A stretch of 13,201 nucleotides of DNA from Myxococcales bacterium (GTDB lineage: Bacteria; Myxococcota; Polyangia; Fen-1088): NCBI GenBank assembly GCA_003153875.1, contig PMBY01000337.1, positions 1 through 13,201 on the forward strand, in the 5' to 3' direction. The notes under the pieces are model-generated. The model saw nothing but the letters and a program-made list of their open reading frames with translations, was not told the origin of the DNA and did no database searches. Shown piece by piece: positions 1 to 6,198 of this stretch (the first letter of the stretch is position 1; each line of letters begins with the position of its first letter). The translations under genes were made by a program, and so were the position numbers.

Positions 1-228
1 TCACCTGCAACAGGCGGAACCAGCGCCCCACCCAGCACTAGCGCTGCGGCCGGCAACACCGGAACCGCCCAAACGACCCGTACGCCGCAAGCCAGCGGAT
101 CGTCAGGTGGCTGTGACGTCGCCGGGGGTAGCCGCAAGGCCACGCGTTGGGGCGCCATGGCAGCGTTCGGCGCAGTTCTAGCAGCCAAGCTCCGCCGCCT
201 CGTCAGCGACGACGACAAGTCGTCGTAG
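1..228 (+). CDS. C-terminal fragment of a surface protein with MYXO-CTERM-like sorting tail (5' end outside window)
   Basis: Frame 1 is open from the first base to a TAG at 226-228, giving 75 residues. The visible part is a Ser/Thr/Ala/Gly-rich linker (opening SPATGGTSA), then GGC at residues 36-38, a basic stretch, WGAM, a short hydrophobic segment, KLRRL and an acidic SDDD tail. The last 40 residues match the tail of the DUF362 protein ending at 2825 at 34 of 40 positions, and most nucleotide differences fall in third codon positions, so the tail has been kept as protein. SPATGGTSA also occurs in that protein's linker. The missing N-terminal part is therefore probably another exported protein of the same family, but only the tail is seen. 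Such tails are established C-terminal sorting signals in Myxococcota; myxosortase-type processing at the Cys is inference. Confidence 0.85.
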   Translation, partial: SPATGGTSAPPSTSAAAGNTGTAQTTRTPQASGSSGGCDVAGGSRKATRWGAMAAFGAVLAAKLRRLVSDDDKSS

Positions 229-491
229 TCCGAGCATCGTCTGGGAGATCCATCACCGGGCGACAGGTCGACTGTTCTGCCTGGTCGACATAGCCTCGTC
301 AGCAGCCAGAAACGGCCGTAGGAGATGCCGCACTGCGCGTCCCTGTACCCCCGTTCTGGGTTGGACAGATCCGTGTCGGGAGGGCTTGCTCGCTGCCCCA
401 AGAAAAGAAAGTGAGCCATCTTCCCGTGCGCGAAGCACTTTGGTTAGTATCTCCCTACCCGAATTCACGGGAGCTTTTCGTGGAGATCAAA

Positions 492-1064
492 ATGATGAAG
501 ACCTTCTTGCCCGTCGTGTGCTTGTTTCTGGTGTCAATCGCCTCGGGGTGCGGTAGCAGTCCATCGAGCAGCCCCCGCCCCCTCGACCCGAATGCATTTG
601 GTCAGGACTACAAGTTCGCCGACAATCAGATAAGCGGGTGGACCCAGGATCCGGCTTCGGATGGCTTCTGGGCGGGCACAGACTTGATCGCGGGGACGAG
701 CATCGACGGCGCCGCCCAGGCCTATACCGATCAGGGCTTCGTGCAGGGCATGTTCCAGAATCTGGATGGTCCCAATGCGCAATTCTGCACGGTTCGAGCC
801 ATGGATTTCGGCACTGCCGCCCATGCCACTGCGATGTATGCGTCTTCGAAGAAAACCTCCATAAGTCAGTCGACTGCGATTCCCACCTATGATCTGTCGA
901 TCGCGATTGGAAATGCGGCGGCGTCCGGCCTCAGCGTCTATGCCCATTTTGGGGCCTCCTATTTCGAGGTGTTTTTGAGCGGCCTTGGCGACCAGACTTT
1001 GACGTGCACGGAATGTCCGGTGGCACAGACGTTTCTCGACGAACTCAAAAAGAAGACCAACTAA
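492..1064 (+). CDS. Small lipoprotein with DUF6599-like pattern
   Basis: A 190-residue protein with a lipoprotein signal: MMKTFL, a hydrophobic stretch, and IASGC with the lipidated Cys at residue 20, followed by a Ser/Pro-rich tether (21-33). The start at 492 (or the adjacent ATG at 495) is chosen because GGAGA lies at 482-486 and the signal peptide begins there; an upstream in-frame ATG at 411 would add an unrelated extension. The mature domain reads GW (49-50), IDGAAQAYTDQGF (71-83) and VRAMDFGTAAHATAMYA (101-117). This order (GW, then IDGxAxxY..GF, then v..xDxGt..xAxxxYA) resembles DUF6599, whose function is unknown. Two cysteines (172, 175) sit near the C-terminus. Only 15 nt separate it from the DUF362 gene, so the two are probably co-transcribed. 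That it is an exported lipoprotein is well supported; the family assignment is tentative. Confidence 0.8.
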   Translation: MMKTFLPVVCLFLVSIASGCGSSPSSSPRPLDPNAFGQDYKFADNQISGWTQDPASDGFWAGTDLIAGTSIDGAAQAYTDQGFVQGMFQNLDGPNAQFCTVRAMDFGTAAHATAMYASSKKTSISQSTAIPTYDLSIAIGNAAASGLSVYAHFGASYFEVFLSGLGDQTLTCTECPVAQTFLDELKKKTN

Positions 1065-1068
1065 CAAC

Positions 1069-1073
1069 GGGGA
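1069..1073 (+). promoter_or_regulatory. Ribosome binding site of the DUF362 gene
   Basis: GGGGA six bases before the ATG at 1080, within the 15-nt gap after the lipoprotein stop codon. It fixes the start just ahead of the Tat signal. Confidence 0.6.
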
Positions 1074-1079
1074 TCAGCA

Positions 1080-2825
1080 ATGCCTGAAGGCTCAAACCCC
1101 AAGCGCCGCGATTTTCTCAAGACAGCCGCCGCGGGCGCGGCAGGCGCAGTGGCACTCAGCACCCTAAGATTCGATAGGGCCTTCGCCCAGACGACTGGGG
1201 GTTGGACCACCGGCATGCAAGTGAATCCCAACATCGACAACAAGCGCGTTGTCTGTTGTTACGACACCAAGATGCTCACGACCACGCCCTCGACGACGTT
1301 TGCCTCACAGAACACCGCCGTCGATGCCGCAAGGGTCTCCTCCAACCTCGACCAGATGGCCATGCAGCTAGCCCAGAAGACCACCGCGACCGAGGCCTGG
1401 GCCACGATCTTTCGGTCGAGCAAGCCGTGGGCGAGCACGAAAGTCGCGATCAAGACGAACGCGATATTGGGCACAAACGGGAACCATCCCCGGGTGGCGG
1501 TCATCAAGAAGATCTGCGATGTGTTCGTAGATCAGTTGAAGGTTCCAGCGGCAAACATTGTTCTCTACGACGCCAACAGCGACGCATCGAAGATCTATAC
1601 CAGCTATGCCGGCTTGACTGACGCAACCAAGATACGCGCGGTCGTGAGCGCCAAAGCGCAATCACTAGGCGGCATGGTGGACGTCACCATTGCCAATGTC
1701 GCCATCGCGGGCAGGGCCATCACCGGCGTCGCCGATCTTGTCAACGGTGTCGTCGACATCCTCGTGGATATCGCGATCGTGAAGAGGCATAGCGGCCCGG
1801 GAACTTCGTACTCATTCGGCAGCTGTTCCTTGTGCATGAAGAACCATCTCGGCACATTCATCAACAAAGGGAGCGAGACGGGTACGGGGGACGCGAGTGC
1901 GACGGGGCTGCACAGTCTGGCGGCCATCTTCGAGATCAACAAGCATCCCGCCGTTCTCGGTGGCAATCCCGTCCGCCAGCAACTGTGCATCGTGGATGGC
2001 CTGCTGGCGAACGCCAACGGCGCCGGAGGCACCTGGGATCAAAGAGTAGACCGGCTCGTCATGGGGACCTTTGCCCCCACGGTCGACTATCTCACCGCGA
2101 CGAAGATCATGAATGACGTCATGGCCAAGCCGGACGCCAACAACAACTTGCCCAAGTTCCTCACGGAGTTCGGCTACACCACGACGGATCCAGTGTGGGT
2201 TGAAATAGCAGGCGGCGTTGTCACTCCCACGGGCGGCAGCGGCGGGAGCACTGGAGCCGGAGGCAGCGGCGGTGGCGGCACCACGGGAGGCGGCGGCACG
2301 ACCAGCACCGGTGGCTCGAAAGCAAGCGGCGGCTCGACCGCTAGTAGCGGCGGCTCGAAAGCAGGCGGTGGCTCGAAAGCAGGCGGTGGCACGACTGCCA
2401 GCAACGCTGGCACGACTGCCAGCAACGGCGGCGCGACCGCCAGCAACGGCGGTACCAGCGGGGCCGCGGGCGACAACAACGGCGGTACGATTGCCGCGGG
2501 CGGCACGACTGCCAACGGCGGCGCGACTGCCAACGGCGGCGCGACTGCCAACGGCGGCACTACGGCAAATGTGACGTCGGGGTCGGGGGGCTCGCCGGCC
2601 ACCGGCGGAACGAGTGCCCAGCCCGGGACGGTCGCGAGTTCGGCGGGCGGCAGCACCGCAACCCCCGCAACCTCGGGCGCGCCACACACCAGCGGGACAT
2701 CGGGCGGCTGTGATGTCGCCGGGGCAGACCGCAAGGTCACCCGATGGGGCGCGATGCTGGCGTTCGGCGCCGTGGTGGCCGCAAAGCTTCGACGGCTGGT
2801 CAGTGACGACGATCAGTCATCGTGA
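1080..2825 (+). CDS. Tat-exported DUF362 protein with Gly/Thr-rich stalk and C-terminal sorting signal
   Basis: 581 residues. A twin-arginine signal (RRDFLK, residues 9-14, then a hydrophobic Ala-rich stretch ending near AFAQ at 34-37) indicates folded export. The domain at about 55-375 has DUF362 hallmarks: KVAIKTN (121-127), NHPRVAVIKKICDVFVDQL followed by IVLYDAN (135-166), and DIAIVKRHSG then LCMKNHLGTF (251-260), matching the family's lysine-histidine and KNxLG motifs. DUF362 has no established reaction. Cysteines at 249 and 252 flank the KN motif; cofactor binding is speculative. Residues 382-543 are a low-complexity linker with in-frame repeats, then Cys544, a hydrophobic segment (about 556-569), LRR and an acidic SDDD tail, which should anchor the protein on the outer surface. 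It follows the lipoprotein gene by 15 nt. Export and domain identity are well supported; the biological role is unknown. Confidence 0.85.
   Translation: MPEGSNPKRRDFLKTAAAGAAGAVALSTLRFDRAFAQTTGGWTTGMQVNPNIDNKRVVCCYDTKMLTTTPSTTFASQNTAVDAARVSSNLDQMAMQLAQKTTATEAWATIFRSSKPWASTKVAIKTNAILGTNGNHPRVAVIKKICDVFVDQLKVPAANIVLYDANSDASKIYTSYAGLTDATKIRAVVSAKAQSLGGMVDVTIANVAIAGRAITGVADLVNGVVDILVDIAIVKRHSGPGTSYSFGSCSLCMKNHLGTFINKGSETGTGDASATGLHSLAAIFEINKHPAVLGGNPVRQQLCIVDGLLANANGAGGTWDQRVDRLVMGTFAPTVDYLTATKIMNDVMAKPDANNNLPKFLTEFGYTTTDPVWVEIAGGVVTPTGGSGGSTGAGGSGGGGTTGGGGTTSTGGSKASGGSTASSGGSKAGGGSKAGGGTTASNAGTTASNGGATASNGGTSGAAGDNNGGTIAAGGTTANGGATANGGATANGGTTANVTSGSGGSPATGGTSAQPGTVASSAGGSTATPATSGAPHTSGTSGGCDVAGADRKVTRWGAMLAFGAVVAAKLRRLVSDDDQSS
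2385..2447 (+). repeat. Three in-frame 21-nt tandem repeats in the DUF362 linker
   Basis: Three 7-residue units (GGTTASN, AGTTASN, GGATASN; residues 436-456) encoded by near-identical 21-nt units. They sit in the stalk just after two 18-nt SKA-containing units. All changes preserve the frame. Confidence 0.75.
2499..2570 (+). repeat. Four in-frame 18-nt tandem repeats in the DUF362 linker
   Basis: Four 6-residue units (GGTTAN, GGATAN, GGATAN, GGTTAN; residues 474-497) with almost identical DNA. The unit length keeps the frame, so slippage would change stalk length without breaking the protein. Confidence 0.8.
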
Positions 2826-2944
2826 TGCGACCCGGGCGGAATCTCCATCAGGGCGTGTTGGGCTAGACCTGCCCACGAGGTCGACACGGCGTTGTTGGCA
2901 TCCAGCAACGGCCGCATCGCGTTGCCACATGCTGGATTGCGCAG

Positions 2945-2964
2945 GGTCGGGAGAATTCCCGACC
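2945..2964. repeat. Perfect 8-bp inverted repeat, 4-nt loop
   Basis: GGTCGGGA, loop GAAT, TCCCGACC. It could be a hairpin or an operator; there is no T-tract on either side, so it is not a standard terminator. Confidence 0.55.
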
Positions 2965-3041
2965 ACCCATGCGCCCCGTTCGTGTTGTCGGTGCCCTGGC
3001 CAGGGGCCGATGGTGTACACTCCCCCCATGCTCGAAACACC

Positions 3042-3068
3042 TCGCGATGCGCCACGGTGGCATCGCGA
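3042..3068. repeat. Inverted repeat TCGCGAT...ATCGCGA with inner GCCA/TGGC
   Basis: Outer 7-bp arms at 3042-3048 and 3062-3068, inner 4-bp arms at 3051-3054 and 3058-3061, with a two-base bulge (3049-3050) on one side. Together they form an 11-bp stem with a 3-nt loop. No T-tract follows. Possibly an RNA hairpin in the lyase leader or a protein site. Confidence 0.5.
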
Positions 3069-3128
3069 ATCCCTGAGCCGATGTTGCGGCCTGGACCACT
3101 GCCTAGCCATAGGCCGAGTTGGGTTCTT

Positions 3129-3143
3129 GAGCAAGGTTTGCTC
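3129..3143. promoter_or_regulatory. Candidate operator: palindrome GAGCAA-GGT-TTGCTC upstream of the PL11 gene
   Basis: A perfect 6-bp inverted repeat with a 3-nt centre, 58 nt before the lyase start. Size and position fit an operator for a sugar-responsive repressor, but no regulator gene is present in the window and no second copy was noticed. Function is inferred from position only. Confidence 0.3.
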
Positions 3144-3187
3144 GACAGTGTTTGTGGTTTGGAATCTGCATCCGAATTTCTGATCAA

Positions 3188-3195
3188 AGAGGAGG
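3188..3195 (+). promoter_or_regulatory. Ribosome binding site of the PL11 lyase
   Basis: AGAGGAGG ends six bases before the ATG at 3202, a near-ideal Shine-Dalgarno sequence. It decides the start directly ahead of the signal peptide. Confidence 0.8.
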
Positions 3196-3201
3196 CGCCG
3201 T

Positions 3202-5784
3202 ATGAAGTCTAAGTCTCTGGTGGCTGCCGCGATAGCGTTCGCAGTGGCATTCACGATTGCTGGAGCCGCAAGCGCCCAGCGATATATGGAGAAACTCGAT
3301 CGCGGTCTGGTTGCCGTGAAATCCGGGAGCGGCTATTTCCTGAGCTGGCGCCTCTTCGGGACCGACCCTCAGGACACCACCTTCGGGTTCAATGTCTACA
3401 GGGGCACCAACAAGCTCAACGCGACGGTGATCACCAACTCCACGAACTATCAGGATAGTGCTGGCGGCACCGGAACCTATACGGTCAAAGCGGTCACCAA
3501 CGGCGCCGAAGGCGAGACTTCTGCGCCTGCCATCGTCATCGACAACAGCTACCTCACGATCGGCTTGACCCCGCCTCCCGCGGGAAGCTCGCACGGCTCG
3601 AGCTATACCGAAACCGCGAATGATGCCAGCATCGGAGATCTCGACGGTGACGGCCAGTACGAGATCGTACTCAAGTGGGATCCTTCGAACTCCCACGACA
3701 ATGCGCAAGAGGGATACACGGGGCCGACCTACCTCGATGGCTACAAGCTCAACGGTACGCGGATGTGGCGGATCAATCTCGGGCCGAACATCCGTTCCGG
3801 CGCCCACTACACGCAGTTCATGGTGTACGACCTCGATGGCGACGGCATGGCCGAGGTAGCCTGCAAGACAGCTCCGGGCACCAAGGACGGAACGGACAAT
3901 TTCCTCAAGACCGGCCCTGCCGCCACTGCGGACCACACCATCGACTACACGAGCACCGCCACCGTAACGCAAGGCAAGGTCGTGACGGGGCCAGAGTACT
4001 ACACCATTTTCAGTGGCAAAACTGGGGCGGAGCTGGTGACCGTCAATTACAAGCCGGACCGCGGCGCTGAAGGCGTCTTTGGCGCCATCCAGGGCATTGC
4101 CACTCCTGCTGGCGATCTGGGGTGGGGGAATGACAGCAACTACAACTTCGTCGACCGCTTCCTGGCCAGCGTGGCCTATCTCGACGGGGAGCGGCCGACT
4201 GTGATTCCTTGCCGCGGCTACTACTGGCGATCGGCCCTGTGGGCGCTCGACTGGCGAGATGGAAAACTGACCGAGCGTTGGTACTTCGACACGGCGGCGG
4301 TCCCGGGCGCCAAAGGAAAAGATGGGAAACTTCTTCAGTCCTCAGAGGGATATGAAAGTCAGGGGGGCCACAGCATCCGCCAGGGCGATGTGGATGGCGA
4401 CGGTTATGATGAGATAGTCTATGGCTCGGCCACCATAGACCACGACGGCAAAGGCCTCTATTCGACTGGGCTAAGGCACGGGGATGCCTTGCACATGTCG
4501 GACCTGGACCCCAACAGGCCGGGACTGGAAGTCTGGATGGCGGATGAGCAGTCAAGCGAAAATGGTGGAATACGTTCACACTTCCAGGATGCCACCGACG
4601 GCACGATTCTTTGGGAGGACAAGGGTTCGGGCGACAATGGACGCGGTTGTACCGGACCGCTCATGCCCAACATCAAAGGCTGGCAGATGTGGTCGGGCTC
4701 CGGCGGCCTCTATGACGTCAGCCAAAAGACGGTGGGGAGCATGCCTTCGTCCGACAATTTCACCATCTGGTGGGGAGCCGATCTGACCCGCTTCCTGGAG
4801 AACGGAACTTCCATCACTCCCTACAGCGGCGGCGGGGCGGGCTTGAACGCCAGTGGCTGCACCTCGAACAACGGCTCCAAGTCGACGCCGGCGCTTACGG
4901 CGGACATATTCGGCGACTGGCGAGAGGAACTGGTGTTGAGAACGACCGGCAACGATGCATTGCGGATCTACACAACCACCACGCCGACTACGCAGCGCCT
5001 CTATACATTGATGCACGATCCGATCTACCGGCTGAGTGTCGCCACAGAAAACGTGGCCTACAACCAGCCGCCGGAGCCGGGAATCTACATCGGACCGAGC
5101 ATGACGCTGCCGCAGGCGCAACCCAAGATCAAGTACTACGGTGCGGCGCCAAATCCGACAGGCGGCACAGGCGGCACGACGGCTACCGGCGGCGCCGGTG
5201 GCACGACGGGCAGCCCCGGCGGCACCACGGGCAGCCTCGGCGGTGCGACGGGCGGATCGACCGGGCCCAAGGGAGGCACGACTGTCACCGGCGGCACCAC
5301 CACTGCTTCCGGCGGCGCTACCGGTGGATCCACAGGAGCCAAGGGCGGCACGACGACTGCCGCTGGCGGCGCGACCGGAGGCACTGTAGCCACCACTGCC
5401 ACAAAGCCGCTAGTGGGCGGTACGGTCGCGATCGACACGTCGCCATTGGGGGGCACCACCACCGCGTCGAGCACGACGGCCACTGAGACGGGCGGAATCG
5501 GCGGTACGGTCACGCCTGACACCTCGCCATCGGGAGGCACCACCACCGTGGCGAGCACGACTGCTGCTCAGACGGGCGGAGCCACAGGCAACGGCAGCAC
5601 TTCGCCATCGGGAGGTACCACCACCGCCACCACGGGAGAAACGCAAGCTGCCGGCCAGGCAGGTTGCGGCTGTCGTCTCGCCGGGGTCGATCGCAGCGCC
5701 GCCCCCTGGGGCGTGATCCTGGTGCTCGGCGCCATGCTGGCCACGAGGCTTCGCCGGCGTGGCCAGCGTCAACGTCGATCGTAA
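3202..5784 (+). CDS. Secreted, surface-anchored rhamnogalacturonan lyase (polysaccharide lyase family 11)
   Basis: 860 residues. A Sec signal peptide (1-25, ending AASA before QRYMEKLDRG) leads into a PL11 domain at about 26-647. Family hallmarks are RYMEKLDRGLVAV (27-39), FLSWRLFGTD (46-55), FNVYRG (63-68), NIRSGAHYTQFMVYD (196-210), CRGYYWR (337-343), SEGYESQGGHS (381-391) and FGDWREELVLR (570-580). Three Asp-rich DxDGDG loops (146-151, 210-215, 396-401) are the calcium-binding loops expected of the family's beta-propeller. PL11 enzymes cut the GalA-Rha backbone of rhamnogalacturonan I by beta-elimination; endo and exo members cannot be told apart here. Residues 651-820 are a Gly/Thr-rich linker, then GCGC (821-824), a hydrophobic segment and RRRGQRQRR: a MYXO-CTERM-like sorting signal. 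The ordinary secreted Bacillus-type enzyme is about 600 residues and lacks this tail. Confidence 0.92.
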   Translation: MKSKSLVAAAIAFAVAFTIAGAASAQRYMEKLDRGLVAVKSGSGYFLSWRLFGTDPQDTTFGFNVYRGTNKLNATVITNSTNYQDSAGGTGTYTVKAVTNGAEGETSAPAIVIDNSYLTIGLTPPPAGSSHGSSYTETANDASIGDLDGDGQYEIVLKWDPSNSHDNAQEGYTGPTYLDGYKLNGTRMWRINLGPNIRSGAHYTQFMVYDLDGDGMAEVACKTAPGTKDGTDNFLKTGPAATADHTIDYTSTATVTQGKVVTGPEYYTIFSGKTGAELVTVNYKPDRGAEGVFGAIQGIATPAGDLGWGNDSNYNFVDRFLASVAYLDGERPTVIPCRGYYWRSALWALDWRDGKLTERWYFDTAAVPGAKGKDGKLLQSSEGYESQGGHSIRQGDVDGDGYDEIVYGSATIDHDGKGLYSTGLRHGDALHMSDLDPNRPGLEVWMADEQSSENGGIRSHFQDATDGTILWEDKGSGDNGRGCTGPLMPNIKGWQMWSGSGGLYDVSQKTVGSMPSSDNFTIWWGADLTRFLENGTSITPYSGGGAGLNASGCTSNNGSKSTPALTADIFGDWREELVLRTTGNDALRIYTTTTPTTQRLYTLMHDPIYRLSVATENVAYNQPPEPGIYIGPSMTLPQAQPKIKYYGAAPNPTGGTGGTTATGGAGGTTGSPGGTTGSLGGATGGSTGPKGGTTVTGGTTTASGGATGGSTGAKGGTTTAAGGATGGTVATTATKPLVGGTVAIDTSPLGGTTTASSTTATETGGIGGTVTPDTSPSGGTTTVASTTAAQTGGATGNGSTSPSGGTTTATTGETQAAGQAGCGCRLAGVDRSAAPWGVILVLGAMLATRLRRRGQRQRRS
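5437..5634 (+). repeat. Long-period in-frame repeat in the PL11 linker
   Basis: Two full units and a partial one begin with TSP[LS]GGTTT at residues 746, 774 and 800 (nucleotides 5437, 5521, 5599), spaced 84 and 78 nt. The DNA is similar within each unit head. They extend the stalk between enzyme and sorting signal. Confidence 0.65.
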
Positions 5785-5912
5785 AGCCCGCTTCGTCGCG
5801 CAGAAACCACTCCAGCGCGCACTCTCGCTCGTCGCGGGAGATGCGCGCCTGGCGCACCCGCTCGGGGACCACGCGGGCGCCCGAGGACGAAAACCAAACA
5901 ATCACCACCCCC

Positions 5913-5941
5913 TTGACGGAACGGAGGTTTCGGCCTACACA
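5913..5941 (+). promoter_or_regulatory. Promoter of the tRNA-Val gene
   Basis: TTGACG (5913-5918, five of six to the sigma-70 -35 box), a 17-nt spacer and TACACA (5936-5941, a weak -10). The mature tRNA begins 12 nt later, the expected distance for a short 5' leader. Confidence 0.5.
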
Positions 5942-5952
5942 AAACCCTGCAC

Positions 5953-6024
5953 GGGCGTTTAACTCAGTGGAAGAGTATCACCTTCACACGGTGGGAGCCG
6001 CAGGTTCAAATCCTGCAACGCCCA
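5953..6024 (+). tRNA. tRNA-Val (anticodon CAC)
   Basis: A 72-nt cloverleaf that folds by eye. Acceptor GGGCGTT (5953-5959) pairs perfectly with AACGCCC (6017-6023), followed by discriminator A. The D arm is ACTC/GAGT, the anticodon arm TCACC/GGTGG with one G-T pair, the loop TTCACAC with anticodon CAC at 5985-5987, and the T arm GCAGG/CCTGC with loop TTCAAAT. CAC reads GUG valine codons, which are frequent in this GC-rich sequence. The 3' CCA is not encoded (CAA follows), so it must be added after transcription. The gene has its own promoter and terminator. No repeat of the tRNA 3' end was seen elsewhere in the window, so there is no sign of use as an integration site. Confidence 0.95.
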
Positions 6025-6032
6025 CAAGCTAG

Positions 6033-6069
6033 GGCCGCGAGATCGCAAGGTTTCGCGGCCTTTCCTTTT
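6033..6069 (+). terminator. Intrinsic terminator after tRNA-Val
   Basis: GGCCGCGA (6033-6040) pairs perfectly with TCGCGGCC (6053-6060) around a 12-nt loop, followed by TTTCCTTTT. Orientation and position fit termination of the tRNA transcript. The reverse strand lacks a T-tract, so it should not serve the ATPase gene. Confidence 0.8.
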
Positions 6070-6198
6070 GCCTCAAACCCCAATGTGCCGGCTTGGCCCT
6101 ATCCCGATGGTTGCCTTGCTGGCCGACCGACCATGGCCTGGTCTGGGGCTGCGCCCCGGTCTTCGGTTGGTTCACATCAACCCCATAGGCCCTTTCCA

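Larger units (their letters stand above)
2826..3201. other. 376-nt gap between the DUF362 and PL11 genes; no convincing gene, several inverted repeats
   Basis: The first 90-100 bases resemble the sequence after the stop codon at 228: CCATCA at 2845 versus 250, and GGTCGACA at 2879 versus 283, followed by 28 of 36 identical bases without gaps. The rest holds three separate inverted repeats (2945-2964, 3042-3068, 3129-3143) and the ribosome binding site of the lyase gene. The minus strand is open and reads as a GC3-rich pseudo-protein, but I see no start with a ribosome binding site and no family match, so no gene is called. No intrinsic terminator with a T-tract is visible, so transcription from upstream could in principle read through. 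I could not find a convincing -35/-10 pair for the lyase. Confidence 0.6.

Noticed and set aside
2330..2580. Regularly repeated short units resembling a CRISPR-like array
   Set aside because: Units are contiguous, 18-21 nt, in frame and without unique spacers; they are protein stalk repeats.
1812..2740. Long minus-strand open frames antisense to the DUF362 linker
   Set aside because: They translate to Pro/Val- or Arg/Ala-rich low complexity that mirrors the Gly/Thr repeat DNA; the + strand frame has the signal, domain and tail.
5953..6024. tRNA-Val as an integration site for an island carrying the ATPase
   Set aside because: No integrase gene and no direct repeat of the tRNA 3' end was seen in the window.
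6145..6157. GGGGC-TGC-GCCCC hairpin as terminator of the ATPase gene
   Set aside because: Only five base pairs, and no T-tract on the minus strand after it.
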